Positions 9,375 to 18,588 of a stretch of 64,000 bases of DNA are shown here, one piece after another. The DNA is from Reichenbachiella sp. GTDB taxonomy: Bacteria > Bacteroidota > Bacteroidia > Cytophagales > Cyclobacteriaceae. The first letter of the stretch is position 1; every line of letters starts with the position of its first letter. The DNA lies in the NCBI RefSeq assembly GCF_033344935.1, contig NZ_JAWPMM010000001.1, positions 4,615,501-4,679,500 of the forward strand, given 5' to 3'. The notes below the pieces were generated by a model. The model saw only the letters and a program-made list of their open reading frames with translations. It was not told the origin of the DNA and ran no database searches. The translations under genes and the position numbers were made by a program.

Positions 9375-10568
9375 ATGGCGCTACTAGATAAAATAAAGAC
9401 CCTTTCTGTTTCTCTTCACAAGGAAACCATCGCCAACAGGCATCATTTGCACGCCAACCCAGAGCTTTCATTTCAGGAAACTGAAACAGCCAAATACGTG
9501 ATTGCTCAACTTGAAAAATTTGGTGTAAAATATAAATCAGGCATTGCAGGCAACGGAATTGAAGCAATTATTGAAGGCAAGAACCCGAGCAAAAAAGTAA
9601 TTGCCTTGAGAGCAGACATGGATGCGCTGCCAATCTTCGAAGACACAAACAAGCCTTACAAATCAAAAAACGAAGGTGTGATGCACGCTTGTGGTCATGA
9701 TGTGCACACCTCCTCTTTGCTCGGCACAGTAAATATTCTGAATCAGGTAAAAGATGATTTTGAAGGTACGATCAAGTTTATCTTCCAACCTGGAGAAGAA
9801 GTGTTTCCAGGAGGAGCTTCTTTGATGATCAAAGAAGGCATTCTTGAAAACCCTAAACCTCATGCGATCATTGGGCAACATGTAATGCCATTGGTTCCTG
9901 TTGGTAAGGTAGGGTTTCGAAAAGGCATGTACATGGCTAGTGCGGATGAATTATACGTCACCGTTACGGGCAAAGGCGGACATGGCGCTTTGCCGGAACA
10001 CAATGTAGACCCGGTAGTGATCGCTTCTCACATCATCATCGCGCTCCAGCAAGTGGTCAGTAGAATGGCGGCTCCTAAAATCCCAAGTGTATTGAGCTTT
10101 GGCAAAGTACAAGCCATGGGTGCGACAAACGTGATTCCAAACGAAGTGAAAATTGAAGGTACTTTCAGAACGCTAGACGAAATTTGGAGGAAGGAAGCGC
10201 ACATCAAAATGAAGAAAATGGCTGAAGGCATGGCTGAATCTATGGGAGGTTCGTGCGACTTCAATATCCAGGTAGGTTATCCTTTCTTGAAAAACGAGCC
10301 AGAGCTTACAGAACGCGCCAGACAAGCCGCCATTGCATACTTAGGAAAAGAAAATGTAGTGGATTTGGACATCTGGATGGCTGCAGAAGATTTTTCTTAC
10401 TACTCTCAGGAAGTAGATGCTTGTTTTTACCGATTGGGTACACGAAATGAAGAAAAAGGTATCGTGTCGGGTGTGCACACCCCTACATTTGACATTGACG
10501 AAGACGCTTTATCACACGGTCCAGGACTTATGGCTTGGCTGGCCATTAATGAGTTAAACGCTCAATGA
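9375..10568 (+). CDS. M20-family amidohydrolase (N-acyl-amino-acid or hippurate hydrolase type)
   Basis: This is a zinc/cobalt aminoacylase-like peptidase of 397 residues. Metal and catalytic motifs are present: HANPELSFQETETA near the start, ALRADMDALPI, MHACGHDVHTSSLLG (metal His and Asp), IFQPGEE (general base Glu) and the dimerisation-domain GKGGHGALPEHNVDP. A late AAEDFSYY segment supplies another metal ligand. The family hydrolyses N-acyl amino acids; the precise substrate cannot be read here. The stop codon overlaps the following transporter start by 4 bp, so uptake and hydrolysis may be coupled. Confidence 0.88.
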   Translation: MALLDKIKTLSVSLHKETIANRHHLHANPELSFQETETAKYVIAQLEKFGVKYKSGIAGNGIEAIIEGKNPSKKVIALRADMDALPIFEDTNKPYKSKNEGVMHACGHDVHTSSLLGTVNILNQVKDDFEGTIKFIFQPGEEVFPGGASLMIKEGILENPKPHAIIGQHVMPLVPVGKVGFRKGMYMASADELYVTVTGKGGHGALPEHNVDPVVIASHIIIALQQVVSRMAAPKIPSVLSFGKVQAMGATNVIPNEVKIEGTFRTLDEIWRKEAHIKMKKMAEGMAESMGGSCDFNIQVGYPFLKNEPELTERARQAAIAYLGKENVVDLDIWMAAEDFSYYSQEVDACFYRLGTRNEEKGIVSGVHTPTFDIDEDALSHGPGLMAWLAINELNAQ

Positions 10569-12004
10569 CAATGGACAGAAAGCTTATTGGTAAAACTTTA
10601 GGCCCTGCCTCATTCATTATTATTTATTTCCTCCTGCCCTTAGAAGGCTTAAGCCCTGAAGGCAGAGCTGTTTTGGCTACGACTGCGTGGGTTGGCATCT
10701 GGTGGATGACTGAAGCCATCCCGATAGAAGCGACTGCTTTATTGCCCATGGTCCTATTCCCGGTTACAGGGGCTATGGACATGAAGTCTACCACATTCCC
10801 ATACGCCCACCCTTTGATCTTTCTTTTTCTGGGCGGATTTATGATTGCCATAGCCATTGAAAGGTGGAATCTCCATAAACGTATAGCCCTAAATATTATC
10901 TCTTTTTTGGGGTCTAATCCCAGTCGTCTGATTCTTGGATTTATGATCGCTACTGGTTTTTTATCTATGTGGATATCCAATACAGCCACGACTTTAATGA
11001 TGATACCCATTGGGCTATCTGTTATTGCCAATTTAGATGAAAATAAAAACTTCTCTAAAGCACTACCATTGGCCATCGCTTACTCAGCTTCTATTGGTGG
11101 AATGGCCACTTTAATAGGCACACCGCCCAACATTGTATTCGCAGGTGTCATCAAAGACACTTTTGGCGTAGAGGTCAACTTCCTAGAATGGATGATGATA
11201 GGTCTCCCTTTCTCTATCCTGATGATTTCAATTACCTGGTGGGTCATTACGAAATACTCATTTAAAATCTCATCAGATATGAATATTTCCAATTCCGGTA
11301 TTCAGGAAAAACTGGCCGAATTGGGGAAAATGAGCACCGAAGAAAAAAGGGTATTGGCTGTGTTCGCATTTACAGCATTTTGTTGGATTTCGAGAACGCA
11401 CTTGCTCAATCCATTAATACCCGGGTTGAATGATACAACCATAGGCATTTTTGGAGGGCTTTGCCTATTCCTAATTCCGAATACTGAAGGAGGCAAATTA
11501 CTGAATTGGCAATTGATGAATAAAGTGCCTTGGGGAGTTTTGGTATTATACGGGGGAGGACTATCCATCGCCAATGCTGTGGCCAAGACCGACTTAGCGT
11601 CATGGATTGGCGACTTGCTAAATCATTGGGGAAATTTAGAGCTTGTTCTCTTGATTTTACTTATCGTAGCTGCTGTCAATTTCATGACAGAGATCACATC
11701 CAATATTGCTACTGCTAGCATGGTATTACCAATTTTAGCCGCATTAGCCGTATCCATTGGTGCTCACCCCTATTACCTAATGGTAGGTGCTATTTTAGCC
11801 GCCTCGTGTGCTTTTATGCTACCTGTAGCCACGGCTCCCAACGCTATCGCCTTTAGCGCTGGAACCATAAGAATGCAGGATATGATTAAAGTTGGTGTAC
11901 TCTTAAATATTCTCTCCATTCTTTTAATCACATTCGTGGTGTATGTGGTCATGCCGATCGTATGGACCTTAGATATTTCTCTGTTTTTATCTTCGATCAA
12001 GTAA
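10565..12004 (+). CDS. DASS-family sodium:dicarboxylate/anion symporter (SLC13-like)
   Basis: This polytopic membrane protein of 479 residues has about 11-12 hydrophobic segments. DASS signatures are visible: WMTEAIPIEATALLPMVLFP near the N-terminus, SMWISNTATTLMMIPIGLSV (first SNT motif) and TEITSNIATASMVLPILAAL with VATAPNAIAFSAGTI (second SNT motif and C-terminal sodium site). The family imports succinate, citrate or related anions with Na+, which fits a marine organism. It overlaps the upstream amidohydrolase by 4 bp (ATGA) and is therefore likely translated with it. Confidence 0.88.
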   Translation: MTMDRKLIGKTLGPASFIIIYFLLPLEGLSPEGRAVLATTAWVGIWWMTEAIPIEATALLPMVLFPVTGAMDMKSTTFPYAHPLIFLFLGGFMIAIAIERWNLHKRIALNIISFLGSNPSRLILGFMIATGFLSMWISNTATTLMMIPIGLSVIANLDENKNFSKALPLAIAYSASIGGMATLIGTPPNIVFAGVIKDTFGVEVNFLEWMMIGLPFSILMISITWWVITKYSFKISSDMNISNSGIQEKLAELGKMSTEEKRVLAVFAFTAFCWISRTHLLNPLIPGLNDTTIGIFGGLCLFLIPNTEGGKLLNWQLMNKVPWGVLVLYGGGLSIANAVAKTDLASWIGDLLNHWGNLELVLLILLIVAAVNFMTEITSNIATASMVLPILAALAVSIGAHPYYLMVGAILAASCAFMLPVATAPNAIAFSAGTIRMQDMIKVGVLLNILSILLITFVVYVVMPIVWTLDISLFLSSIK

Positions 12005-12058
12005 TCCTTCGTCTAAACGATATCCTTTATATTTATGCCATAAACGACAGTATAGCAA

Positions 12059-12418
12059 GTGGATATATTAAAGATTACTAAACTCAAGGAGACTTTCACG
12101 GAATACATTCGTGTAAAATTCGAACTATTCAAACTAGACCTAACAGAGCACCTTTCCAATGTATTGGCGCAGATGATAGCCTATCTGGTTATTTTAGTTA
12201 TTTCTGGTTTGATGGTTACTTTCTTAAGTATAGCGCTGGCACATTATCTCAATTCATTCTTTGAGCAGGAAGCCATTGGATATTTAATCGTAGCAGGGAT
12301 TTATTTATTGTTCTTACTCTTGGTATTCTTCCTTTTGAAATCAGGAAAACTGAAAACTTTCTTCGAAACTAAATTGATGGAAAACATTTCTAAAGAAAAA
12401 TCAAATGAAGAAGAATAG
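12059..12418 (+). CDS. Small membrane protein, phage-holin/Holin-X (DUF1469)-like
   Basis: A 119-residue protein starting at GTG. A charged N-terminal helix (TEYIRVKFELFKLDLTEHLS) precedes two long hydrophobic segments (about residues 38-62 and 73-97) and a charged Lys/Glu tail. This layout matches the phage_holin_3_6/Actinobacterial Holin-X family, which in Bacteroidota chromosomes is not phage-associated and usually sits beside a small partner protein, as here. The stop overlaps the next gene by 14 bp. The function is unknown; the holin name should not be taken as lysis activity. Confidence 0.65.
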   Translation: MDILKITKLKETFTEYIRVKFELFKLDLTEHLSNVLAQMIAYLVILVISGLMVTFLSIALAHYLNSFFEQEAIGYLIVAGIYLLFLLLVFFLLKSGKLKTFFETKLMENISKEKSNEEE

Positions 12419-12782
12419 TAGCCAATTGATTCCATCGAAAAGAGAAGAACTTTTATCAAAGGAGCGCCAATTGATGGCTGAATTGGAAGGCGAGGCTAAC
12501 GAAGTTGAGTCAAAATTAGAGAGCACCTTAAAAACACTTGCCGTGATAAGTGCTGGAGTTATAGCCGCAACTATTTTGTATAAACTAGTTGCTCCAGAGA
12601 CCAAAACTAAAGAAGGCAAAAAGAAAAAGGTCAAAGTAGCTGCCAGTAAGCCATCGGCTATTACTGCATCAGTGATCTCAATGGCCCTTCAGAAATTAAT
12701 ACCACTAGCGATACAAAAATTCACACAAGCCAACAGCAAAAAAACTGAAAATGAAAAAGCTGCTGAATCAACTTCAAGATAA
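12405..12782 (+). CDS. Hypothetical protein with single membrane segment, partner of the holin-like gene
   Basis: A 125-residue protein that I do not recognise as a named family. It has an N-terminal Glu/Lys-rich, coiled-coil-like region (about 8-42), a hydrophobic segment around residues 44-64 (TLAVISAGVIAATILYKLVA), a basic Lys stretch (EGKKKKVKVAA) and an amphipathic C-terminal half. It overlaps the preceding holin-like gene by 14 bp and the following GGGP synthase by 32 bp, so the three are an overlapping operon. The overlaps support that it is translated. Confidence 0.6.
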   Translation: MKKNSSQLIPSKREELLSKERQLMAELEGEANEVESKLESTLKTLAVISAGVIAATILYKLVAPETKTKEGKKKKVKVAASKPSAITASVISMALQKLIPLAIQKFTQANSKKTENEKAAESTSR

Positions 12783-13515
12783 AAAGTCTAATCAGCTTAA
12801 ATCTCTAGCCGTACTCATCGACCCGGACAAGTCCACCGATCTAGGGAAGCTGATGCGGCTTATTAATCTTTGTGTAGAAAATAAAGTGGATTACCTATTG
12901 GTAGGTGGCAGCTTGATGACCAACGACAATTTTTCCAGAGTGGTTTCTGTTATCAAGTCGAATTGTCAAATACCCGTGATCATATTTCCTGGCAATCACA
13001 TCCAAATAGATTCAAATGCTGATGCCATTTTTCTGTTGTCATTGATTTCAGGAAGAAATCCTGATTTCCTTATTGGCCAGCATGTGCTTGCCGCTCCAGT
13101 ACTAAAGAAAAGTAAATTAGAAATCATCCCCATGGGTTATATGCTTGTGAACTCAGGTGCGCCTACTTCAGCCAGCTACATGAGCAATACAGTACCTCTC
13201 CCATCCAACAAACCTACAATTGCTGCCTGTACTGCTATGGCGGGTGAAATGCTAGGCATGCAAACGATTTACTTGGATGCAGGTAGTGGCGCTGAAGACC
13301 CCATTCCTCAGAAGCTTATTTCCACTGTCGCTAGATCTATTGAAGTGCCACTTGTAGTAGGAGGTGGATTAAATTCGATCAGTAGAGTGAACAAGGCACT
13401 AGAAGCTGGTGCCGACATGATTGTGATTGGAAACGCAATTGAAAAAGAGGAAAACTTTTTAATTCAGGTTTCAGACAGGATCAACGCTATCAACGAAAAA
13501 TTAGACGTTCATTAG
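12751..13515 (+). CDS. Geranylgeranylglyceryl-phosphate synthase family protein (bacterial group II)
   Basis: This TIM-barrel prenyltransferase joins a polyprenyl diphosphate to glycerol 1-phosphate. Visible signatures are SLAVLIDPDKS (N-terminal phosphate/metal region), DYLLVGGSLM, VIIFPGN, IPMGYMLVNSG, TIYLDAGSGA and the phosphate-binding LVVGGGLNS plus GADMIVIGNAIE. At 254 residues it matches the Bacteroidota group II enzymes, whose ether-lipid product in bacteria is poorly understood. The start overlaps the preceding small gene by 32 bp, and the 3' end overlaps the convergent AraC gene by 15 bp. Confidence 0.88.
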   Translation: MKKLLNQLQDKKSNQLKSLAVLIDPDKSTDLGKLMRLINLCVENKVDYLLVGGSLMTNDNFSRVVSVIKSNCQIPVIIFPGNHIQIDSNADAIFLLSLISGRNPDFLIGQHVLAAPVLKKSKLEIIPMGYMLVNSGAPTSASYMSNTVPLPSNKPTIAACTAMAGEMLGMQTIYLDAGSGAEDPIPQKLISTVARSIEVPLVVGGGLNSISRVNKALEAGADMIVIGNAIEKEENFLIQVSDRINAINEKLDVH

Positions 13516-14421
13516 GGTCTCTCTCCTTCTCATTTTCCCCGCAGGTATACCAAACATCATTTTAAATCTTCTACAAAAATAGGCTGTATCCTTGTACCCT
13601 ACTTCTTTGCCAATTTCTCTGATGCTCTTTTTGGTTGTCCGTAGCATATTTACGGCCATTTCCATACGCTGATATTCGATATAATCCTGTGGATTGATAC
13701 CAGTCAGCATTTTGAAGTACTGCCCAACGTAGTCTTCTGATACGTTCGCTACATTGGCCAATACTTTATTAGATAAATCCTCTTGTAAATTATCTTTGAT
13801 AAAGGAGAAAATATCAATTAATCTAGGATCCTTGAAGTAGGTAGAATTAGTAGCCAATTGCTCGACAAATAATCCTTTGTTGAGAATATGCCTAATCAAT
13901 TCCACCACGAGGTGATCCGTTTCCAAATTCACCACTCTAGCTTTACCAGGGGTATTTGAATAAATTTCAGTTACAATCAGCTTTACCAATGAAATCAGAT
14001 TGTGATTGCCCTTTATCACGAAGGCTGGGATATCCAATGAAGCAAAGAAATTAACGGTATCAAAAACCTTAGCCTCAAAGTTGATCATGGTGATATTCTC
14101 ATGTTCAGGCATTGGGTTGAATTCCTCACTGGTCTGGAAAAATTTCTCCTTATTATTTATGAAGTCATCATTAGACAGGTTCATAGAGTTGCCACTCCCA
14201 TAGGACAATCCCACCATTTTCCCGCCGGGAACGAATAGGATTTCATTCTCCTTTACAAGCTCCTTTTCCTTCCCAAATCTCACCTCTCCTTTGTGCACAT
14301 AGATGAACACATTTTCTACATCATAATAGTTTTCAACCGTGAGTGGTTGTAAAATATTAATATTCTTAGCTGAGATGAATCTTACGGATAGAGATTCAAT
14401 GATCTTATTGTAGTCCTCCAT
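13501..14421 (-). CDS. AraC-family transcriptional regulator
   Basis: A 306-residue regulator. The N-terminal half resembles a cupin-like sensor (FIYVHKGEVRFGKEKELV, then NEILFVPGGK). The C-terminal 100 residues form the AraC/HTH_18 pair: NKVLANVANVSEDYVGQYF and, in the second helix-turn-helix, KSIREIGKEVGYKDTAYF followed by CRRFKMMFGIPAGKMR. The gene is convergent with the GGGP synthase (15-bp overlap) and stands alone. It has no metal-binding N-terminus and is unrelated in layout to the HMA-AraC proteins at 26.6 and 41.0 kb. The ligand is unknown. Confidence 0.85.
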   Translation of the reverse strand: MEDYNKIIESLSVRFISAKNINILQPLTVENYYDVENVFIYVHKGEVRFGKEKELVKENEILFVPGGKMVGLSYGSGNSMNLSNDDFINNKEKFFQTSEEFNPMPEHENITMINFEAKVFDTVNFFASLDIPAFVIKGNHNLISLVKLIVTEIYSNTPGKARVVNLETDHLVVELIRHILNKGLFVEQLATNSTYFKDPRLIDIFSFIKDNLQEDLSNKVLANVANVSEDYVGQYFKMLTGINPQDYIEYQRMEMAVNMLRTTKKSIREIGKEVGYKDTAYFCRRFKMMFGIPAGKMRRRETLMNV

Positions 14422-14544
14422 TGAATTATTTCGGAGTAGCCTTTCGAATCAGGCTAATTTCCATTGGTATTATTGTATAAATCTAATATAATGTATAATA
14501 AATACAAAGATTATAAATAAATTAATACCAGAGGACTATTTATA

Positions 14545-15684
14545 CTATTTTAATATCTCTCGAGCAATTACGATTTTTTGGATCTCTGAAGTGCCTTCAT
14601 AAATCTGCGTAATCTTGGCATCACGCATCAATCTTTCTACATGAAACTCCTTCACAAATCCGTAGCCACCATGCACTTGAACCGCCTCAACGGTAGTTTC
14701 CATTGCAACCTTAGAGGCAAATAGCTTCGCCATTGCCGCCTCCTTTACGAAGTCTTCTTTTCTATCTTTTTTAGCTGCGGCTTGTAGGCACAAGAGACGA
14801 GCGGCTTCAATATTAGTCGCCATTTCTGACAATTTAAATTGAATGCCTTGGTGCTGACAGATAGGTTTCCCGAACGATTGACGCTCCTTAGAGTACTTCA
14901 CCGCCAACTCCATGGCACCACTAGCAATACCTAAAGCTTGTGAAGCGATACCGATTCTCCCTCCGTTTAGTACTTGCATGGCTAGTGAAAAGCCAAAGCC
15001 ATCTTCACCAATTCTATTTTCTTTTGGAACTTTTACATCTTGAAACATCAAAGAATGCGTATCAGATCCTCTTATACCCAACTTATTTTCTTTCGGCCCG
15101 ATTGTGAAACCTTCCATTCCCTTTTCAACGATTATAGCATTGATTCCTTTATGCTTTTTCTCCACGTCGGTCTGAGCCATCACTATGTAAAAAGAAGCGC
15201 TACTCCCATTGGTAATCCAGTTTTTCGTGCCATTTAGCAGGTAATGGTCTCCCTTATCTTCTGCTGTTGTTCTTTGCGAAGTAGCATCCGATCCAGCTTC
15301 AGGTTCAGAAAGACAGAAAGCCCCAATACACTCACCAGTTGCTAACTTTGTTAAGTATTTCTGTTTTTGCTCCTCGGTACCAAATTTTTCCAATCCCCAG
15401 CAAACCAATGAATTGTTTACAGACATGACAACAGAACAAGAGGCATCTACTTTCGAAATTTCTTCCATGGCGAGAACATAAGATATGGTATCCATACCTC
15501 CTCCATTATACTTTGGATCAACCATCATTCCCATGAATCCCAGCTCGCCCATCTTTTTAATTTGCTCAGCAGGAAACTGTTGCTTCTCATCTCGCTCAAT
15601 CACTCCTGGTAAAAGTTCTGTTTGAGCAAATTCTCTTGCTGCGTCTCTTACGGCTAATTGTTCTTCTGTCAATGCAAAATTCAT
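14545..15684 (-). CDS. Acyl-CoA dehydrogenase (short/butyryl-chain type)
   Basis: This FAD enzyme of 379 residues introduces the alpha-beta double bond in acyl-CoA. Characteristic segments are NFALTEEQLAVRDAAREFA at the N-terminus, GAFCLSEPEAGSDATSQ (FAD/acyl site), GTKNWITNGSSASFYIV, GIRGSDTHSLMF, MQVLNGGRIGIASQALGI and the C-terminal VQVHGGYGFVKEFHVERLMRDAKITQIYEGTSEIQ. The catalytic Glu is in the IYEGTSE motif, as in bacterial short-chain enzymes. It is monocistronic, with AT-rich flanks on both sides. Confidence 0.93.
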   Translation of the reverse strand: MNFALTEEQLAVRDAAREFAQTELLPGVIERDEKQQFPAEQIKKMGELGFMGMMVDPKYNGGGMDTISYVLAMEEISKVDASCSVVMSVNNSLVCWGLEKFGTEEQKQKYLTKLATGECIGAFCLSEPEAGSDATSQRTTAEDKGDHYLLNGTKNWITNGSSASFYIVMAQTDVEKKHKGINAIIVEKGMEGFTIGPKENKLGIRGSDTHSLMFQDVKVPKENRIGEDGFGFSLAMQVLNGGRIGIASQALGIASGAMELAVKYSKERQSFGKPICQHQGIQFKLSEMATNIEAARLLCLQAAAKKDRKEDFVKEAAMAKLFASKVAMETTVEAVQVHGGYGFVKEFHVERLMRDAKITQIYEGTSEIQKIVIAREILK

Positions 15685-15877
15685 TTTGGGATTTGTTTTA
15701 GTTGCAAAATATAATTCGTATTAATTTTACCATACAAATCATTATTCTGAATAATTATTATATGGCCACATTTTCAACATATTATTCTGAATTAAAATAG
15801 TATGTATGCATACAAATATATAAAAAAAGGACTTGAACAACGTTCAAATCCTTTACAATATCTTGTGCCTATTCGGC

Positions 15878-16564
15878 TTAGTCCCTGCTTCCTAAGAAAA
15901 GCATGACAAAATATAGTAACTGCGTAATAGCAGCTAAAGCTGCAACAACATAAGTCATAGCCGCCCAATGCAAAGCATCTTTGGCCATGTCATGCTCCTG
16001 GCTTGTCACTATTCCTCTTTGATCTATCCAAGCCAAGGCTCGTTTACTTGCGTCAAACTCAACCGGAAGAGTGACTAAGGAAAACAGAGTAATTACAAAC
16101 TGAGCAGCTACAACCACCAAGAAAATAGTTTCTAAACCAAAAGAGTGCATGGCAAATCCGAAAAAGAACATGCCTATGAGTATGAAATTTAAAATCTTGG
16201 CACTCACATTTTGAATTGGCACCATCGCCGATCTAAATTCCAAGAAACTATATGCAGTGGCATGTTGCACTGCATGACCGCACTCATGTGCTGCTACAGC
16301 TGCAGCTGCCGCGCTTCGTCCACCATACACTTCAGGGCTAAGGTTGACAGTTTTGTTAGCTGGGTTATAATGATCGGACAGGTGACCTTCTACTGAAATG
16401 ACTTGCACATCAGTAATTCCATTGTCACGAAGCATCAACTCAGCAATCTCTCTACCAGACAGACCTGACTGCAAGCCAATCTGAGAATACTTCTTAAACT
16501 TGCTTTTGAGCTTGTTGCTGACATAGAGTCCAACAACAAAAAAGACTAAAAATATGATCAACAT
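15878..16564 (-). CDS. Membrane zinc metallopeptidase (YugP/DUF2268-like neutral protease 2)
   Basis: A 228-residue integral membrane protein. The zinc motif HExxH appears as AAHECGHAVQHATAY near residue 90-104, preceded by SGREIAELMLRDNGI and HYNPANKTVNLSPEVY, the usual layout of the YugP-type Zn-dependent protease family. An N-terminal signal-anchor and three or four later hydrophobic segments (for example around 124-165 and 200-225) place it in the inner membrane. Its natural substrate is not established. It lies 39 bp downstream of the flippase-like gene in the same direction. Confidence 0.85.
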   Translation of the reverse strand: MLIIFLVFFVVGLYVSNKLKSKFKKYSQIGLQSGLSGREIAELMLRDNGITDVQVISVEGHLSDHYNPANKTVNLSPEVYGGRSAAAAAVAAHECGHAVQHATAYSFLEFRSAMVPIQNVSAKILNFILIGMFFFGFAMHSFGLETIFLVVVAAQFVITLFSLVTLPVEFDASKRALAWIDQRGIVTSQEHDMAKDALHWAAMTYVVAALAAITQLLYFVMLFLGSRD

Positions 16565-16603
16565 TTATTTATAATTTAATAGTTCAATTTACCTCATTAC
16601 ACT

Positions 16604-17617
16604 TTACGATTCGAACGCCATTTCTGTTTTTCTTTTTCGGTTGACGAATACAGTTCCTAGTACACTCAACCCACCAAAGAGCAAAATGCAAATCAACTGC
16701 GAAGTATGCAATAGCGTCGCAAAAAATAAGCCAGTCGTGGCTTCTATTCCATAAATAATTAACACGCCACTAACCAAAGTATGATAAGCCCCAATGCCAC
16801 CTTGCACCGGCATGGCCATGGCCACTCCAGCAGCTGCCAATATTGACAACCCCGCTCCAAAGCCTAATACAGAAGTTTCCGAAATGGAGAAGAAAATCAC
16901 ATAGCTCATAAGGTAGTAGAAAACCCAAATCCCAATAGTGGAAACTACAAAACCACCGATGTTCTGAACTTTTCGAATAGAAAGCAACCCATTGACAATG
17001 TCGGTTAATACGCGATGAATTTTTTGAAGCAAACTATTTTCAAACTCATGCTCAAGAATTTTTTTCAATATTAAAATTCCAATAACTCCTAAAAAAATAA
17101 GCGTACTAGCAATTAGAATTATATTCATCGTATGGTCTACTTGCGTATCCCAGCCGACGGCTGTAATAAAAAACTCATATACACGATCGAACTCAATAAT
17201 AAAGTCCAGCAGGATGAGTGACAAAAGGATTAAGAAGTCTATTGTTCTTTCTGTAATCACTGTTCCAAAAGAAATACTCATTGGAATTTTTTCACTCCTT
17301 TTCATCACCCCACATCGCGTTACTTCTCCCAATCTAGGAAAGGCCAGATTTGCCAGATATCCAGTCATTACTGCCAAAAATGTTCTTCCATCAGATAGTT
17401 TCTCATACCCTAGAGGTTTGAGCATCAAATTCCATCTATATGCACGAAGCCAATGGCTCATTAGGGAGAGTACGATGGATAGTATCACCCACCAATAATT
17501 CACTTCTGATATTTTATCCAGAAACTCATCGATGGAGACATTTCGAAAAGCAAAGTAGAACAGAACCCCTGCCAAAACGAGTGAAAAACTATATTTTACA
17601 ACTGCTGAAATCTTCAA
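16604..17617 (-). CDS. Flippase-like/lysylphosphatidylglycerol-synthase transmembrane-domain protein
   Basis: A 337-residue polytopic protein of the LPG_synthase_TM (UPF0104) type: hydrophobic helices throughout, SLMSHWLRAYRWNLML in the early loop, LGEVTRCGVMKRSEKIP (the conserved R-rich cytoplasmic motif) and a Gly/Ala-rich AGVAMAMPVQGGIGAYH segment. No catalytic lysyl-transferase domain follows, so this is the stand-alone membrane domain, proposed in related proteins to flip lipids. Its start overlaps the end of panC by 4 bp. The substrate is unknown. Confidence 0.8.
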   Translation of the reverse strand: MKISAVVKYSFSLVLAGVLFYFAFRNVSIDEFLDKISEVNYWWVILSIVLSLMSHWLRAYRWNLMLKPLGYEKLSDGRTFLAVMTGYLANLAFPRLGEVTRCGVMKRSEKIPMSISFGTVITERTIDFLILLSLILLDFIIEFDRVYEFFITAVGWDTQVDHTMNIILIASTLIFLGVIGILILKKILEHEFENSLLQKIHRVLTDIVNGLLSIRKVQNIGGFVVSTIGIWVFYYLMSYVIFFSISETSVLGFGAGLSILAAAGVAMAMPVQGGIGAYHTLVSGVLIIYGIEATTGLFFATLLHTSQLICILLFGGLSVLGTVFVNRKRKTEMAFES

Positions 17618-18471
17618 TTTTCTTGTTTTATGTACAAATTATCTATCAGTCGGACACCTCCAACATAGGCCGCGATACAAATAGAAATGTTTAGGGCTTC
17701 TGAAAGCTCCTCTACCTTACTCATGGTGTCCGAATTAACGATATCCAGATATTCCAATTCAATACCCTCAATTTTCTCCAACTCTACTTTTGCAGAAGTC
17801 AATCCCGACAACACCTGCTCTCCAGCAAGAATCTTGGTCTTAACAGAGTCAATCACTCGGTATAGATTTGCAGCCACTACTGCCTCTCTCTCAGATAGTC
17901 TCAGATTCCTTGAAGACATGGCTAAACCACTCTTTTCTCTCACGGTCGGGACAGATACTATTTTTGATTGAATATTTAAATCCTTCACCAGTTTTCTTAT
18001 CACCGCCAATTGCTGCAAATCCTTTTGTCCAAAAAAGGCCAAATCGGGCTGTGCAACATTCAATAGTTTTGAAACAACCACTCCCACTCCAGAAAAATGA
18101 CCAGGCCTAAAAGCACCTTCCAAGAGATTCTCAAGTTGGCCAAAGTTAATGGTGATTGTCTTCTCTTGATCAGGATACATTTCATCGACTGATGGGATAA
18201 AAACCACATCACACCCGACCATGGTCAGCAATTCCAAGTCTTTCTCTAATTGTTTCGGGTATTTCAACAGGTCATCAGGGTTATTGAACTGCGTCGGATT
18301 CACAAAAATGCTACAAACCGTCAGGTCGCAAGCTCGAACAGATTCTTTCACTAATTCAGCATGCCCTTCATGAAGTGCTCCCATGGTTGGGACTAAACCA
18401 ATAGACATCCTTTCTGCTCTCTTTGAATCCAAATAGTGTCGGAGTTCAACTATACTGTCAATTATTTCCAT
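17614..18471 (-). CDS. panC: Pantothenate synthetase
   Basis: PanC ligates pantoate and beta-alanine with ATP. Motifs are complete in 285 residues: LVPTMGALHEGHAELVKE (HIGH-like ATP site), SIFVNPTQFNNPDDLLKYP, PGHFSGVGVVVSKLLN, AFFGQKDLQQLAVIRKLV and the KMSKS-like loop SGLAMSSRNLRLS. No panD follows; instead the membrane flippase-like gene overlaps by 4 bp. In relatives panC and panD are often adjacent, so panD must be elsewhere or replaced. The gene is divergent from the glycogen-synthase-like gene. Confidence 0.95.
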   Translation of the reverse strand: MEIIDSIVELRHYLDSKRAERMSIGLVPTMGALHEGHAELVKESVRACDLTVCSIFVNPTQFNNPDDLLKYPKQLEKDLELLTMVGCDVVFIPSVDEMYPDQEKTITINFGQLENLLEGAFRPGHFSGVGVVVSKLLNVAQPDLAFFGQKDLQQLAVIRKLVKDLNIQSKIVSVPTVREKSGLAMSSRNLRLSEREAVVAANLYRVIDSVKTKILAGEQVLSGLTSAKVELEKIEGIELEYLDIVNSDTMSKVEELSEALNISICIAAYVGGVRLIDNLYIKQEN

Positions 18472-18543
18472 TATTTCCTGCTACTCAGCCAACTATATCC
18501 GTCTAAACTCCATTTCTCTGTTGAAAATGATTCAAAAATAGTG

Positions 18544-18551
18544 TAATTTTG
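18544..18551 (+). promoter_or_regulatory. Candidate promoter for the 18.6-22.6 kb operon
   Basis: TAATTTTG fits the TAnnTTTG -7 consensus, with TTG at 18521-18523 about 20 bp upstream as -33 element. It lies 37 bp before the ATG at 18589. Confidence 0.55.
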
Positions 18552-18588
18552 TGGTCATTTTGAAATTATCAAACTAAAAACACGGTTT

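Noticed and set aside
10624-11076. 150-codon frame antisense to the dicarboxylate transporter
   Set aside because: Lies wholly inside a well-supported membrane-protein gene and shows no domain pattern of its own.
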